Assembly: GCF_000007705.1 (NCBI RefSeq) | Contig: NC_005085.1 | Span: forward strand, 1,683,752 to 1,747,751 | DNA: 64,000 nucleotides | Direction of reading: 5' to 3' | Origin: Chromobacterium violaceum ATCC 12472 | GTDB taxonomy: Bacteria > Pseudomonadota > Gammaproteobacteria > Burkholderiales > Chromobacteriaceae | In this document: positions 10,518 to 19,035 of the stretch, piece by piece | Position numbering within the stretch: position 1 is the first letter of the stretch | Layout: the number at the start of each line of letters is the position of its first letter | Program-made: the position numbers and the translations under genes | The notes under the pieces: generated by a model | What the model was told of the DNA's origin: nothing | Database searches by the model: none | The model's input: the letters and a program-made list of their open reading frames with translations, nothing else

Positions 10518-10541
10518 GCAAACCCCTGCGCTGCGCCTGCC

Positions 10542-10583
10542 GGTCGCACGACTTGCGCCGCCTGCGCCGGCGCGTCGTGGACC
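10542..10583. other. Long GC-rich imperfect hairpin between convergent genes
   Basis: GGTC, CACGAC and GCGCCG on the left pair in order with CGGCGC, GTCGTG and GACC on the right, a 16-bp stem with only a G and a TT bulged out and a 7-base loop. It sits 25 bases after the cobQ stop and 30 bases past the end of the convergent cysQ-like gene. There is no U-tract on either strand, so it is not a classical terminator, but position suggests 3'-end formation or mRNA stabilisation. Confidence 0.5.
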
Positions 10584-10613
10584 GGGCGCGGCGCAAGCTT
10601 GGCCCAGCGGTGT

Positions 10614-11363
10614 TCAATCGCCCGGCATCCGCTCCGCCGTTATCGCCGCCAGCAGCGTCTCCGCCAGTTCCGGCCGGCAGATCAGCAGGTCCGGCATCTT
10701 CACGTCCGCCTGGTTGAACGCGCAGGGCGAGCCGTCTATCCGCGACGCGTAGAGGCCGGCGGCCAGCGCCACGCCCACCGGCGCGCAGGTGTCCCATTCG
10801 TTCATGCCCCCGGCGTGCAGATAGGCGTGGGCTTCGCCGCGCAGCGCCGACATCGCCTTGGCGCCGGCCGATCCCATCGGGACCAGCTCGGCGTCCAGCC
10901 GGGCGGCGACGCGTTCGGCCAGCGCCGGCGCGCGGCTGCGGCTGACCAGGATTTTCAGCCGGCCTGGCGGCGCGGCGGCAAGCCGGGGGTCGGGCGTGGA
11001 GAACAACTCGCCGCGCGCGGGCAGCGCCACGGCGGCGGCGGCGGGCGCGCCGTCCAGCGCCAGCGCGACGTGCACCGCCCAGTCGTCGCGGCCTGGCTCG
11101 CAATATTCGCGGGTGCCGTCCAGCGGGTCGACGATCCACACCCGACGCTGGCCCAGGCGGGCGGGATCCGGCATGGATTCCTCGGACAGCAGGCCGTCAT
11201 CCGGCCGCGCCGCGCGCAGCATATCCAGAATCAGGGCGTTGGCTTCGGCGTCGCCGCGCGCGCCCAGCGCCTTGCCGCCTTCCGGATGGCGGCGGCGTAG
11301 GTCGAGCAATCGTTGGGCGGCGGCTGCCGCGATGTGGGCGGCGAGCTGATGGTCGTCCGGCAT
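10614..11363 (-). CDS. cysQ: 3'(2'),5'-bisphosphate nucleotidase, CysQ-like (inositol monophosphatase superfamily)
   Basis: Metal-dependent phosphatase of the FIG superfamily, most likely hydrolysing PAP (adenosine 3',5'-bisphosphate) released in sulfur metabolism. The 249-residue protein starts MPDDHQLAAHIAAAAAQ. It has the superfamily metal-binding motifs in order: LLSEES (about residues 59-64), WIVDPLDGTREY (about 76-87) and, near the C terminus, EWDTCAPVGVALAAG. The DPLDGTREY form and short length fit CysQ better than inositol monophosphatase, but the substrate is not certain from motifs alone. It is convergent with cobQ and on the same strand as the response regulator gene upstream of it, 63 bases away. 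Confidence 0.8.
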   Translation of the reverse strand: MPDDHQLAAHIAAAAAQRLLDLRRRHPEGGKALGARGDAEANALILDMLRAARPDDGLLSEESMPDPARLGQRRVWIVDPLDGTREYCEPGRDDWAVHVALALDGAPAAAAVALPARGELFSTPDPRLAAAPPGRLKILVSRSRAPALAERVAARLDAELVPMGSAGAKAMSALRGEAHAYLHAGGMNEWDTCAPVGVALAAGLYASRIDGSPCAFNQADVKMPDLLICRPELAETLLAAITAERMPGD

Positions 11364-11426
11364 GGGGGGCTCCTGGCGTCGATGCCGGAGTGATACACGG
11401 TATCGGCGCGCGCGGCAATGCCGGCG

Positions 11427-13565
11427 TCAGAAGTATTCCACGCCGGGCTGCGGGCTGGCCCCGGTCTGCTGCAGGATGAAGGCTTCCGCCTCGACGGCCG
11501 GCAACGGCTTGCATAGCAGGTAGCCCTGCACCACGTCGACGTGGATGCTGCTCAGAAAGGTCAGCTGCTGCTGGGTCTCGACGCCTTCTGCCACCACCTG
11601 CAGCCCCATGCGGTGGGCGAGGTAGGCGATGGTGTCGCACAGCGCCGTGCCTTTTTCATCATTGCTGATGTTGCGGATGAAGGACTGGTCTATCTTCAGC
11701 GTGTCCACCGGGAAGCGGGTCAGGTAGGCCAGCGCGGAGTGGCCGGTGCCGAAATCGTCTATCGAGCTGTGTATGCCCATCGCGCGGAAGCGCTCCATCA
11801 TCCCGATCGACTGCTGCGGCGACAGCATGGTGCAGGATTCGGTGATTTCCAGTTCCAGGTGACGCGGCGAGACGCCGGTTTCTTTCAGCACGTCGGCGAC
11901 GAAGTCGGGCAGCTCGTGGTCGGTGAACTGGGCGACGCTGAGGTTCACCGCCATCCGCAGGTCGTCCCGTCCCTTGTCCTGCCAGACCTTCAGCTGGCGG
12001 CACGCCTCCCGCAGCACCCAGCGTCCCAGCGGCAGGATCAGGCCGGATTGCTCGGCGATGGGAATGAAGCGCATCGGCGGGATCATGCCCTTTTGCGGGT
12101 GCTGCCAGCGCACCAGCGCCTCCACGCCCACCACCCGGCGGGTGGAGAGCTCGATCTGCGGCTGGTAGTGCAACACCAGTTCGCCGTGGTCGATCGCGTG
12201 GCGCAGCGACTTTTCCAGCTCGACGCGCTCGCGCATCTGCTGTCCCAGCTCTTCTTCGTAAACCTGGACGCGGCGGGCGCTCTTCTCCTTGGCCCGGTAC
12301 AGCGCCATGTCGGCCCGCGCCATCAGCTCGCGGCCGTCTGCGCCGTGTTCCGGACCCAGGCTGATGCCGATGCTGGCGGTGACGCTGAGCATCATTTCGT
12401 CTACCGGGAACGGCTCGCTGACCGCATCCAGCATGCGGCAGGCGATGGCTTCGGCTTCGGCTGCGCCGGCCACGCCGGTCAGCAGCGCGGCGAACTCGAC
12501 GCCGCCCAGCCGCGCGGCGTGTCCATGGGGGCCGATCGCCTGCTGCAGCCGCTGCGCGACATGGCACAGCAGCAGGTCGCCGATGCGGTTGCCGTAGACG
12601 TCGTTGATGAATTTGAAGTCGCCCAGCTCTATCAGCAGCACGGCGAAACCCGGCTGTTGCCAGGATAGCGAGTACAGCGCGCTGAGTTGTTCGAGCAGGC
12701 CGCTCTGGTTGTGCAGGCCGGTCAGCGTGTCGAAATAGGCCAGGCGATTGATCTTTTCCTGGGCCGCCACGCGGGAGGAGATGTCGATATAGCTGACGCG
12801 CAGCAGGTTGCCGGTTTCGCTGGGCAGCTTGCTCAGCCGCACCTCGCAGGGAATGGCGCTGCCGTCGGGGCGCTGCACGATGCGCTCGAACGGCGGGATG
12901 TCGCCCTTTTGCGCCTGCTCGGAATGCATGCTGACGCTTTCCGCCACCGGCAGGCCGTCGGGCTGCTCGGGCGCGTACAGCGCGGCGGGGCTGATGCCGA
13001 CCAGGGTCTGCAGCGAGCGGCCGGTGAGTTTTTCCGCTTGCCGGTTGGCGTCGACGAAGCGGCCGGTGTCCATGTTGTACACCATGATGGCTTCCGGCGC
13101 CTGCTCGATCAGCGCGCGGAAGCGCTGTTCGCTCAGCCGCAGCGACTCCGTTTTCTCTTCCACCAGCTTGCTCAGCCGTTTCTTCAGCCGCGCCAGGTCG
13201 AGGTGGGTGTTGACCCGGGCCAGCAGCTCGCTGCGCTCGAAGGGCTTGATGATGAAATCCACGGCGCCGGCGGCGAAGCCGTCGACCTTGGTCTGGGAGT
13301 CGCTGACCGAACTGAGGAACAGGATGGGGATGTCGCGGGTGCGCGGGTTCAGCTTGAGCTCGCGGCACACGGCCAGCCCGTCCATCCCGGGCATGCTGAA
13401 GTCCAGCAGGATGAGGTCCGGCGGATGCTTCAAGGCCAGATCCAGCGCCTCGGCCCCGCTCTGGGCGGAGCTGACCTGATAGCCTTGCGTAGACAGCAGG
13501 GCCACCAGCATCATCAGCGCGGTCATGGTGTCGTCGACGACCAGAATGTCACCTGGCACCGGCAT
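11427..13565 (-). CDS. Response regulator with PAS, degenerate GGDEF and intact EAL domains (c-di-GMP phosphodiesterase)
   Basis: The 712-residue cytoplasmic protein starts MPVPGDILVVDDTMTALMML. Domains in order: receiver (about 5-120, acceptor Asp in LILLDFSMPGMDG), a short coiled coil, PAS (about 145-265), GGDEF (about 285-440) and EAL (about 450-700). The GGDEF signature is GGVEF: the metal-binding Asp is Val, so cyclase activity should be lost and the domain may act as a GTP sensor. The EAL domain keeps EALVRW, NLSVAQF, EITES, IDDFGTGHSAL, KIDQSFI, VVAEGVET and QGYLLCKP, so it should hydrolyse c-di-GMP. It is divergent from the hybrid kinase gene across a 116-base gap, making phosphorylation by that kinase plausible but unproven. 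RBS GGGAG precedes the ATG. Confidence 0.93.
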   Translation of the reverse strand: MPVPGDILVVDDTMTALMMLVALLSTQGYQVSSAQSGAEALDLALKHPPDLILLDFSMPGMDGLAVCRELKLNPRTRDIPILFLSSVSDSQTKVDGFAAGAVDFIIKPFERSELLARVNTHLDLARLKKRLSKLVEEKTESLRLSEQRFRALIEQAPEAIMVYNMDTGRFVDANRQAEKLTGRSLQTLVGISPAALYAPEQPDGLPVAESVSMHSEQAQKGDIPPFERIVQRPDGSAIPCEVRLSKLPSETGNLLRVSYIDISSRVAAQEKINRLAYFDTLTGLHNQSGLLEQLSALYSLSWQQPGFAVLLIELGDFKFINDVYGNRIGDLLLCHVAQRLQQAIGPHGHAARLGGVEFAALLTGVAGAAEAEAIACRMLDAVSEPFPVDEMMLSVTASIGISLGPEHGADGRELMARADMALYRAKEKSARRVQVYEEELGQQMRERVELEKSLRHAIDHGELVLHYQPQIELSTRRVVGVEALVRWQHPQKGMIPPMRFIPIAEQSGLILPLGRWVLREACRQLKVWQDKGRDDLRMAVNLSVAQFTDHELPDFVADVLKETGVSPRHLELEITESCTMLSPQQSIGMMERFRAMGIHSSIDDFGTGHSALAYLTRFPVDTLKIDQSFIRNISNDEKGTALCDTIAYLAHRMGLQVVAEGVETQQQLTFLSSIHVDVVQGYLLCKPLPAVEAEAFILQQTGASPQPGVEYF

Positions 13566-13681
13566 TCCGTTTCTCCCGGGAGTAATTCCGCTTCATCCAG
13601 TCTAGCCGTTTTCAAATCCATTAGTAGTATTGCGGATTGTCTACACTTCAACTTCGGCATAGAGGCGAGCGGGAGAGCGGA

Positions 13682-16600
13682 GTGAAGCTTACTGTCGGCA
13701 AGAACATGGCCTTGCTGGTGCTGGCCGCGCTGCTGGGCCTGGCGTTGTTGACCGCTCTGGAGCAGTACCTGATGGAGAGGGTGTACGACGGCGCCAACTT
13801 CGGCAACGTCAACGCGGTGCCCAGCCTGAAGGTGCTGGGGGATCTTCGGCGCGCGTTCCAGGAGTGCAGCACCCAGGCGGGGCGGCTCGATTACGACGCG
13901 GACAAGGCCGAGCGCCTGAAAGTGGAAAACAAGGTGCTGGCGGCGCGGGAGGCGGTGAGCAATGCGATCCGCGCCTACGAGACCAATGGCTGCGCCGGCG
14001 GCAGCTGCTTCGCCGACGAAACGGACAAGGCGTGGCTGGATACGGAAAAGCCGGTCTGGCAGCGCTACCAGGCTGGATTGGAGCAGGTGCTGCAGGCCAG
14101 CGCCGGGCAGGGCGCTGCCCGCGCGCACCAGATGCTGCTGACGCTGGATCCGATTTCCGACCAGATGCTGGAGACCATAGACAAGCACATCGATTACAAC
14201 ATCGTGATCGCGAAGAAATTCTCGGACGAGGCGGTCGTCACCAAGCGCAACGCCATCGCGCTGACGTTGGTGATTTGCGGCCTGATGCTGGTGGCCATCG
14301 CGGCGATAGGCTACTGGACCAGCCGTTCCATTCTCGGCCAGCTGGGCGGGGAGCCGTCGGAGGCGGCGGAAATCGCGGCGCGGCTGGCCGAGGGCGACCT
14401 GTCCAGCGATATCCGCGTGCGCGCCGGCGACGACAGCAGCCTGATGGCCAGGATCAAGAGCCTGATCGAGTCGCTTGAGCAGCTGGCCAACCGGGCCTAC
14501 GCGATCGGCAAGGGCGATCTGAGCCAGGAGATCCGGCTGGCGTCGGACAAGGACCGGCTCGGCATCGCCATCAACGAGATGATACGGATGCTGCGCGCCG
14601 CCCGAGACGAGGACGACAGGCGCAACTGGCTGAAGGACGGCTACGGCCAGGTTTCCGCGGCGCTGACCGGGGACCTCACCACCGAACAGCTGGCCGACGC
14701 CGCCATCGGTCTGATCGGCCGCTACCTGGATGCCGGCCGCGGCGTGTTCTACCTGTACCGGGACGCCGAGCAGCGGCTGGATCTGATCGGCAGCTACATG
14801 TACACCGAGCGCAATAACCTGGGCGCCAGTTTCGCGCTGGGCGAGGGCGCGGTGGGGCAGGTGGCGCGGGAGCGCAAGCCCATCATCCTGGAGGTGAGCG
14901 GCGACGACGCCGCGCCCATCGTCACCGGCACCATGCTGGCGCTGCCGCGCTACACCTATACCTACCCGCTGCTGCACGAGAAGGAACTGGTCGGCGTGAT
15001 CGAGCTGTCCAGCTTCGATCATTTCGACGAGCGCAAGCTGGAGTTCCTGGCCAACGTCGGCGGCATGCTGGCCTCCTTCCTGTTCGTCGCCGAGCAGCGC
15101 GTCCACATCCGCAAGCTGCTCGCGGCCAGCGAAGAGTCGGAAAAGGAGATGCGGCAGCAGAGCGAGCAGCTGCGCGAGAGCAACGCGCGGATGGAGGAGC
15201 AGCAGCAACAGCTGCAGCAGCAGTCCGAGGAGCTGCAGCAGAGCAATGCGCAGATGGAGGAGGCGCAGCAGCAATTGCGGCAGCAGACTGAGGAATTGCA
15301 GCAGGCGAACGCGCAGATGGAGGAGTCGCAGCAGCAGCTGGAGCAACAGAACCGCGAGCTGGAGGAGTCGCGGCTGGAGCAGGAGGCCAAGGCCAGGCAG
15401 CTGGACCAGGCCAGCAAGTACAAGTCGGAATTCCTGGCCAATATGTCGCACGAGCTGCGCACCCCGCTGAACTCCATCATCCTGCTGTCCAAGATGATGG
15501 TGAACAACGACGACGGCGCGGTGAAGGACGAGGCGCTGAAGTGGGCGCAGGTGATACACCGCTCGGGCGAAGACCTGCTGCGGCTGATCAACGACGTGCT
15601 GGACCTGTCCAAGGTGGAGGCCGGCCGGATGGACGTGCATCTGGCCACCTTGAACAGCCGGGAGCTGTGCGCGGAGCTGCAGGGCATGTTCGAGCATCTG
15701 GCGCGCGACAAGGGCCTGGAGTTCGTCGTCGACGACCGCTTGCAGTCGGACTTCGTGTCCGATCCGGACAAGCTGTCGCAGATTCTGCGCAATCTGTTGA
15801 CCAACGCGATCAAGTTCACCCGCAGCGGCGGCGTCACCCTCTCCATGAGCCGTCATCCCGATTTGCCGCTGCCGGTGCGCATCAGCGTGCGCGACAGCGG
15901 CATCGGCATTCCGGCCGAAAAGAAGAGCGTGATCTTCGAGGCCTTCCAGCAAGCGGACGGCTCCACCTCGCGCGAGTTCGGCGGCACCGGCCTGGGCCTC
16001 ACCATCAGCCTGCGCTTCGCTCAGATGCTGGGCGGCACCATCGAGCTGGAAAGCGCGCCGGGCGAGGGCAGCGAGTTCATCGTCTGGCTGCCTGAGCGCG
16101 GCAAGGCGGAGGAGAGGGCCGTCGAACATGCCGCGTTGGAGGTGGAAGACGACAGGAACGCGCTGCAGCCGGGGGACAGGGCCATCCTGCTGATAGACGA
16201 CGACCCGGCGCTGGGGCGGATGCTGGTGGCGATGAACCGGCGGCTGGGCTACAAGACGCTGCTGGCGCAAAGCGGGGGCGAAGGCCTGGCCCTGGCCGCC
16301 GCGCACGGGCCGGCCGGCATCCTGCTGGACCTGGGCCTGCCCGACATGGACGGCGCCCAGGTGCTGCACGAAATCAAGACCCGGCCGGCGCTGGCGGACA
16401 TCCCCGTCTACATCGTGTCGGCGCGCGATCGCGACGAGGCCTTGCTGCATCAGGGCGCCATCGGCTTCCTGCGCAAGCCCGCCAGCGACCAGCTGCTGGC
16501 GGCGGCGGAGGCCGAGCTGGTCAAGGCGGTGGGCGGCCGGGGCGGCGGCATCGTGGTGGTCGAGCGCGGCGGCATAGGCCGCGACGAAGTGGCCAAGCTG

Positions 16601-17341
16601 GTGGGCGGCATCGGCGGCGATATCGTGGCGGCGGCGCCCGACACGGACTGGCAGGCGCTGCTGGAGCGGCACCGCTGCCAGCTGGCGGTGCTGGACTTGG
16701 GCAAGGCGGCGATCGCGGACAGCGTGGCCGTCGCCGAGGCCTTGCGCGGGGTCGATCCCGAGATATCGCTGGTGTTCTACGCCAGCGGCAAGCCGGGCGA
16801 GGAGGACGAGGCGGCGCTGCGCGCCTATTCCGACTGCGTGATCGTCAAGACGCCGCAGGCGGGGCAGCGGCTGCTGGAAAACGTGGAGCGCTTTCTGCGG
16901 GACGTGCCCAGGCAGCGGGCCGAACGCAAGGCGCCGGCGGCGGCGTCCGGGAGCAAGCTGCTGGATGGCCGGCGCGTGCTGGTGGTGGACGACGATCCCC
17001 GCAATCTGTTCGTGATCACCGCCGCGCTGGAGCGGCACGGCGCCAAGCTCAACAGCGCGGTCAACGGCCGGCGCGCGCTGGAGTTCCTGCAGCATCAAAG
17101 CGTGGACCTGGTGTTGATGGACATCATGATGCCGGAAATGGACGGCTACCAGGCCATCGCCGCCATCCGGGCCAACCCGGCCTGGAAGGATATCCCGGTG
17201 GTGGCGATCACGGCCAAGGCCTTGCCGGCCGAGCGCGAGAAAATCCTGGCCACCGGCGCCGACGACTACCTGTCCAAGCCGGTCGACTACGATCTGCTGG
17301 TGGCCAGGGTCGCGCATTGGTGCGAGGGCCGGGGCCGGTGA
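13682..17341 (+). CDS. Membrane hybrid histidine kinase: sensor-HAMP-GAF-repeat coil-HisKA-HATPase-three receivers
   Basis: The GTG start follows GGGAG by 6 bases; an in-frame TTG at 13637 lacks a site. The 1219-residue protein has TM1 (about 8-24), a periplasmic sensor region of about 165 residues, TM2 (about 190-212), one or two HAMP units (about 213-320) and GAF (about 320-473). A coiled coil of four exact-length 21-residue repeats follows (492-575), then HisKA with SHELRTPLN (His 590), HATPase_c (GIGIP and GGTGLGL boxes), receiver 1 (IDDDPALG, Asp near 883), a degenerate receiver without the acidic pocket (about 965-1085), and receiver 3 (VVDDDPRN, Asp near 1147). Its stop overlaps the start of the CheB-CheR fusion. 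The Q/E-rich repeat coil resembles methyl-accepting helices, so this kinase is the best candidate substrate of that neighbour. Ligand unknown. Confidence 0.93.
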   Translation: MKLTVGKNMALLVLAALLGLALLTALEQYLMERVYDGANFGNVNAVPSLKVLGDLRRAFQECSTQAGRLDYDADKAERLKVENKVLAAREAVSNAIRAYETNGCAGGSCFADETDKAWLDTEKPVWQRYQAGLEQVLQASAGQGAARAHQMLLTLDPISDQMLETIDKHIDYNIVIAKKFSDEAVVTKRNAIALTLVICGLMLVAIAAIGYWTSRSILGQLGGEPSEAAEIAARLAEGDLSSDIRVRAGDDSSLMARIKSLIESLEQLANRAYAIGKGDLSQEIRLASDKDRLGIAINEMIRMLRAARDEDDRRNWLKDGYGQVSAALTGDLTTEQLADAAIGLIGRYLDAGRGVFYLYRDAEQRLDLIGSYMYTERNNLGASFALGEGAVGQVARERKPIILEVSGDDAAPIVTGTMLALPRYTYTYPLLHEKELVGVIELSSFDHFDERKLEFLANVGGMLASFLFVAEQRVHIRKLLAASEESEKEMRQQSEQLRESNARMEEQQQQLQQQSEELQQSNAQMEEAQQQLRQQTEELQQANAQMEESQQQLEQQNRELEESRLEQEAKARQLDQASKYKSEFLANMSHELRTPLNSIILLSKMMVNNDDGAVKDEALKWAQVIHRSGEDLLRLINDVLDLSKVEAGRMDVHLATLNSRELCAELQGMFEHLARDKGLEFVVDDRLQSDFVSDPDKLSQILRNLLTNAIKFTRSGGVTLSMSRHPDLPLPVRISVRDSGIGIPAEKKSVIFEAFQQADGSTSREFGGTGLGLTISLRFAQMLGGTIELESAPGEGSEFIVWLPERGKAEERAVEHAALEVEDDRNALQPGDRAILLIDDDPALGRMLVAMNRRLGYKTLLAQSGGEGLALAAAHGPAGILLDLGLPDMDGAQVLHEIKTRPALADIPVYIVSARDRDEALLHQGAIGFLRKPASDQLLAAAEAELVKAVGGRGGGIVVVERGGIGRDEVAKLVGGIGGDIVAAAPDTDWQALLERHRCQLAVLDLGKAAIADSVAVAEALRGVDPEISLVFYASGKPGEEDEAALRAYSDCVIVKTPQAGQRLLENVERFLRDVPRQRAERKAPAAASGSKLLDGRRVLVVDDDPRNLFVITAALERHGAKLNSAVNGRRALEFLQHQSVDLVLMDIMMPEMDGYQAIAAIRANPAWKDIPVVAITAKALPAEREKILATGADDYLSKPVDYDLLVARVAHWCEGRGR
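15155..15406 (+). repeat. Four tandem 63-bp repeats encoding a 21-residue coiled-coil unit
   Basis: Units start at 15155, 15218, 15281 and 15344 and encode QQ-S-E-Q-L-R..., QQSEELQQSN..., QQTEELQQAN... and QQNRELEESR..., each exactly 21 residues (three heptads). Units 2 and 3 are the most alike. They lie between the GAF and HisKA domains of the hybrid kinase. Because 63 bp preserves both frame and helical register, copy-number change could alter the kinase linker length without breaking it. Confidence 0.9.
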
Positions 17342-19035
17342 GCGTCGCCGTTCAGCGGCGATCCGGGCAGTGCCGGGTCGCGATACTGGGGAGGCTGGAC
17401 GCGCCGGAGGACCGCGCCGCCATGCTGGAGTTGCTGCAAGGACCGGCGGAGCAGGCGCTGGACCTGAGCTTTTACGACGCCGATCTGTTGGGCGCGGAGC
17501 TGTTGTGCGCGATCGCCGACCGCCTGGACCGGGGCGGCAAGCTGAAGATCCACGCCTACCACGCCTTGCTGGCGCACGGCCTGATGCGGCTGAACCTGCC
17601 GGCCAGGCTGGTGTCGAGCCAGCCGCCTTCCGAGGCCAGACCGTGGCCGCGCGCGCTGGCGCTGGCCGGCTCTGCGCAGAGCCTGGACTGCATCCTGCGC
17701 ATCATCGAATGCCTGCCGCTGTCCGACATGGCGGTGTTCGTCGCCCAGCACGTGCAGGAAAGCCAGATCAACCTGCTTGATCAGTTGCTGAAGTCGAGGA
17801 CGGACTACGCGGTGGAGATGCCGCAGAATATGGCGCCTGTGCGGCCGGGAACGATCTATGTGGCGCCGCCCGGCCACCACATGCGGGTGGGGCACGGTTA
17901 CGTCTACCTGACGCGCGACCGCCAGATACAGTTCGCGCGGCCGTCCATCGATGTGCTGTTCGAGTCGCTGGCCGGCGAGTACGGCGCGGAAACGCTGGCG
18001 GCGCTGCTGTGCGGTTTCGGCCAGGATGGCGCGGACGGCTGCGCCGCGCTGCGCGCCGCCGGCGCCTGCGTGATCGTCCAGGATGGCGGAGAATGCGCGC
18101 CGGCGCGAGTGATGCCGGACGCCGCGCGCAAGGCCGGGCATTACGACTATGTGATGAAGCTGTCCGCCATCGCCAGCGTCGCGGCGGCGGCGGCCGCCGG
18201 GCCGGACGCCCAGCCGGACGGAGAACTGCTGGAGCGCTTCCTGTCCGCGCTGGTCTGCCACTACGGCTACGATTTCCGCAATTACCAGCGGGACAGTCTG
18301 AAACGCCGCATCCACAACCTGATGGGCCAGTTCAACCTGGGGCGCTTCGCCGATTTCCAACGCGCGGTGCTGACCGATGTCGGGCTGTTCGAGCGGCTGT
18401 GCGTCGAACTGCCGGTGGGGGTGACCAGTTTTTTCCGCCACCCGGAGCAGTTGAAGCTGCTGCGGGACGAGATCCTGCCCTATCTGTCCAGTTTTCCGCT
18501 GATCAAGCTGTGGTCCGCCGGCTGCTCCAGCGGAGAGGAGGCGTATTCGCTGGCCATCGTGCTGGACGAGCTGGGCCTGCTGGACCGCAGCCATCTGTTC
18601 GCCACCGACTTCAATCCTTATTCGCTGGCGCAAGGCAGCAGCGCGCTGTTTCCCGCCCAGGCGCTGGAGGAAAACCGCGCCAACTACCTGGCGGGCGGCG
18701 GCACGCGGCTGTTCGACGCCTACCTGTCCCGCAACGGGCGTTTTCTGCGGGTGGACGACCATTTGCGCCAGCGCATCCTGTTCTATCGCCACTCGCTGAC
18801 CGACGAAGGCATCTTCAACGAGTTCCAGCTCATCGTCTGCCGCAACGTGCTGATCTATTTCGACGGCGAGCTGCAGCGGCAGGTGCTGCGGCGTTTCGCG
18901 CAGTCGCTGCACGCCGAGGGTTTCCTGGTGCTGGGGCCGCAGGACGGCTTGCATCGGGCGGCGCTGGAGGCCGGGTTCGAGCTCTACCGCAGCGGCAGCC
19001 ACATTTACCGCCTTGGCCGGAGCGTCGGATCATGA
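17338..19035 (+). CDS. STAS-like/CheB/CheR fusion: chemoreceptor-type methylesterase-methyltransferase
   Basis: A single 565-residue protein joins three parts. Residues about 1-90 look like a STAS/MlaB-type domain ([20 protein letters not shown], then [16 protein letters not shown]). Residues about 105-275 are a CheB methylesterase with the triad apparently kept: Ser near 112 in LAGSAQS, His near 138 in VAQHV, Asp near 230 in GFGQDGADG, plus YVAPPGHHM and RPSIDVLF. Residues about 290-560 are a CheR methyltransferase with [11 protein letters not shown], the SAM-binding [22 protein letters not shown] and CRNVLIYF. There is no receiver domain on CheB. The GTG start overlaps the upstream kinase stop (GTGA) with GAGGG upstream; a TTG at 17317 is the alternative. 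No classical chemoreceptor, CheA or CheW is nearby, so the target is probably one of the adjoining kinases. Confidence 0.92.
   Translation: MSVAVQRRSGQCRVAILGRLDAPEDRAAMLELLQGPAEQALDLSFYDADLLGAELLCAIADRLDRGGKLKIHAYHALLAHGLMRLNLPARLVSSQPPSEARPWPRALALAGSAQSLDCILRIIECLPLSDMAVFVAQHVQESQINLLDQLLKSRTDYAVEMPQNMAPVRPGTIYVAPPGHHMRVGHGYVYLTRDRQIQFARPSIDVLFESLAGEYGAETLAALLCGFGQDGADGCAALRAAGACVIVQDGGECAPARVMPDAARKAGHYDYVMKLSAIASVAAAAAAGPDAQPDGELLERFLSALVCHYGYDFRNYQRDSLKRRIHNLMGQFNLGRFADFQRAVLTDVGLFERLCVELPVGVTSFFRHPEQLKLLRDEILPYLSSFPLIKLWSAGCSSGEEAYSLAIVLDELGLLDRSHLFATDFNPYSLAQGSSALFPAQALEENRANYLAGGGTRLFDAYLSRNGRFLRVDDHLRQRILFYRHSLTDEGIFNEFQLIVCRNVLIYFDGELQRQVLRRFAQSLHAEGFLVLGPQDGLHRAALEAGFELYRSGSHIYRLGRSVGS

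Noticed and set aside
13523-17317. A 1264-codon open frame on the minus strand, antisense to the membrane hybrid kinase.
   Set aside because: It mirrors the kinase gene on the other strand. Its product is Gln/Arg/His/Leu-rich low-complexity sequence with no domain, typical of the antisense frame of GC-rich genes.
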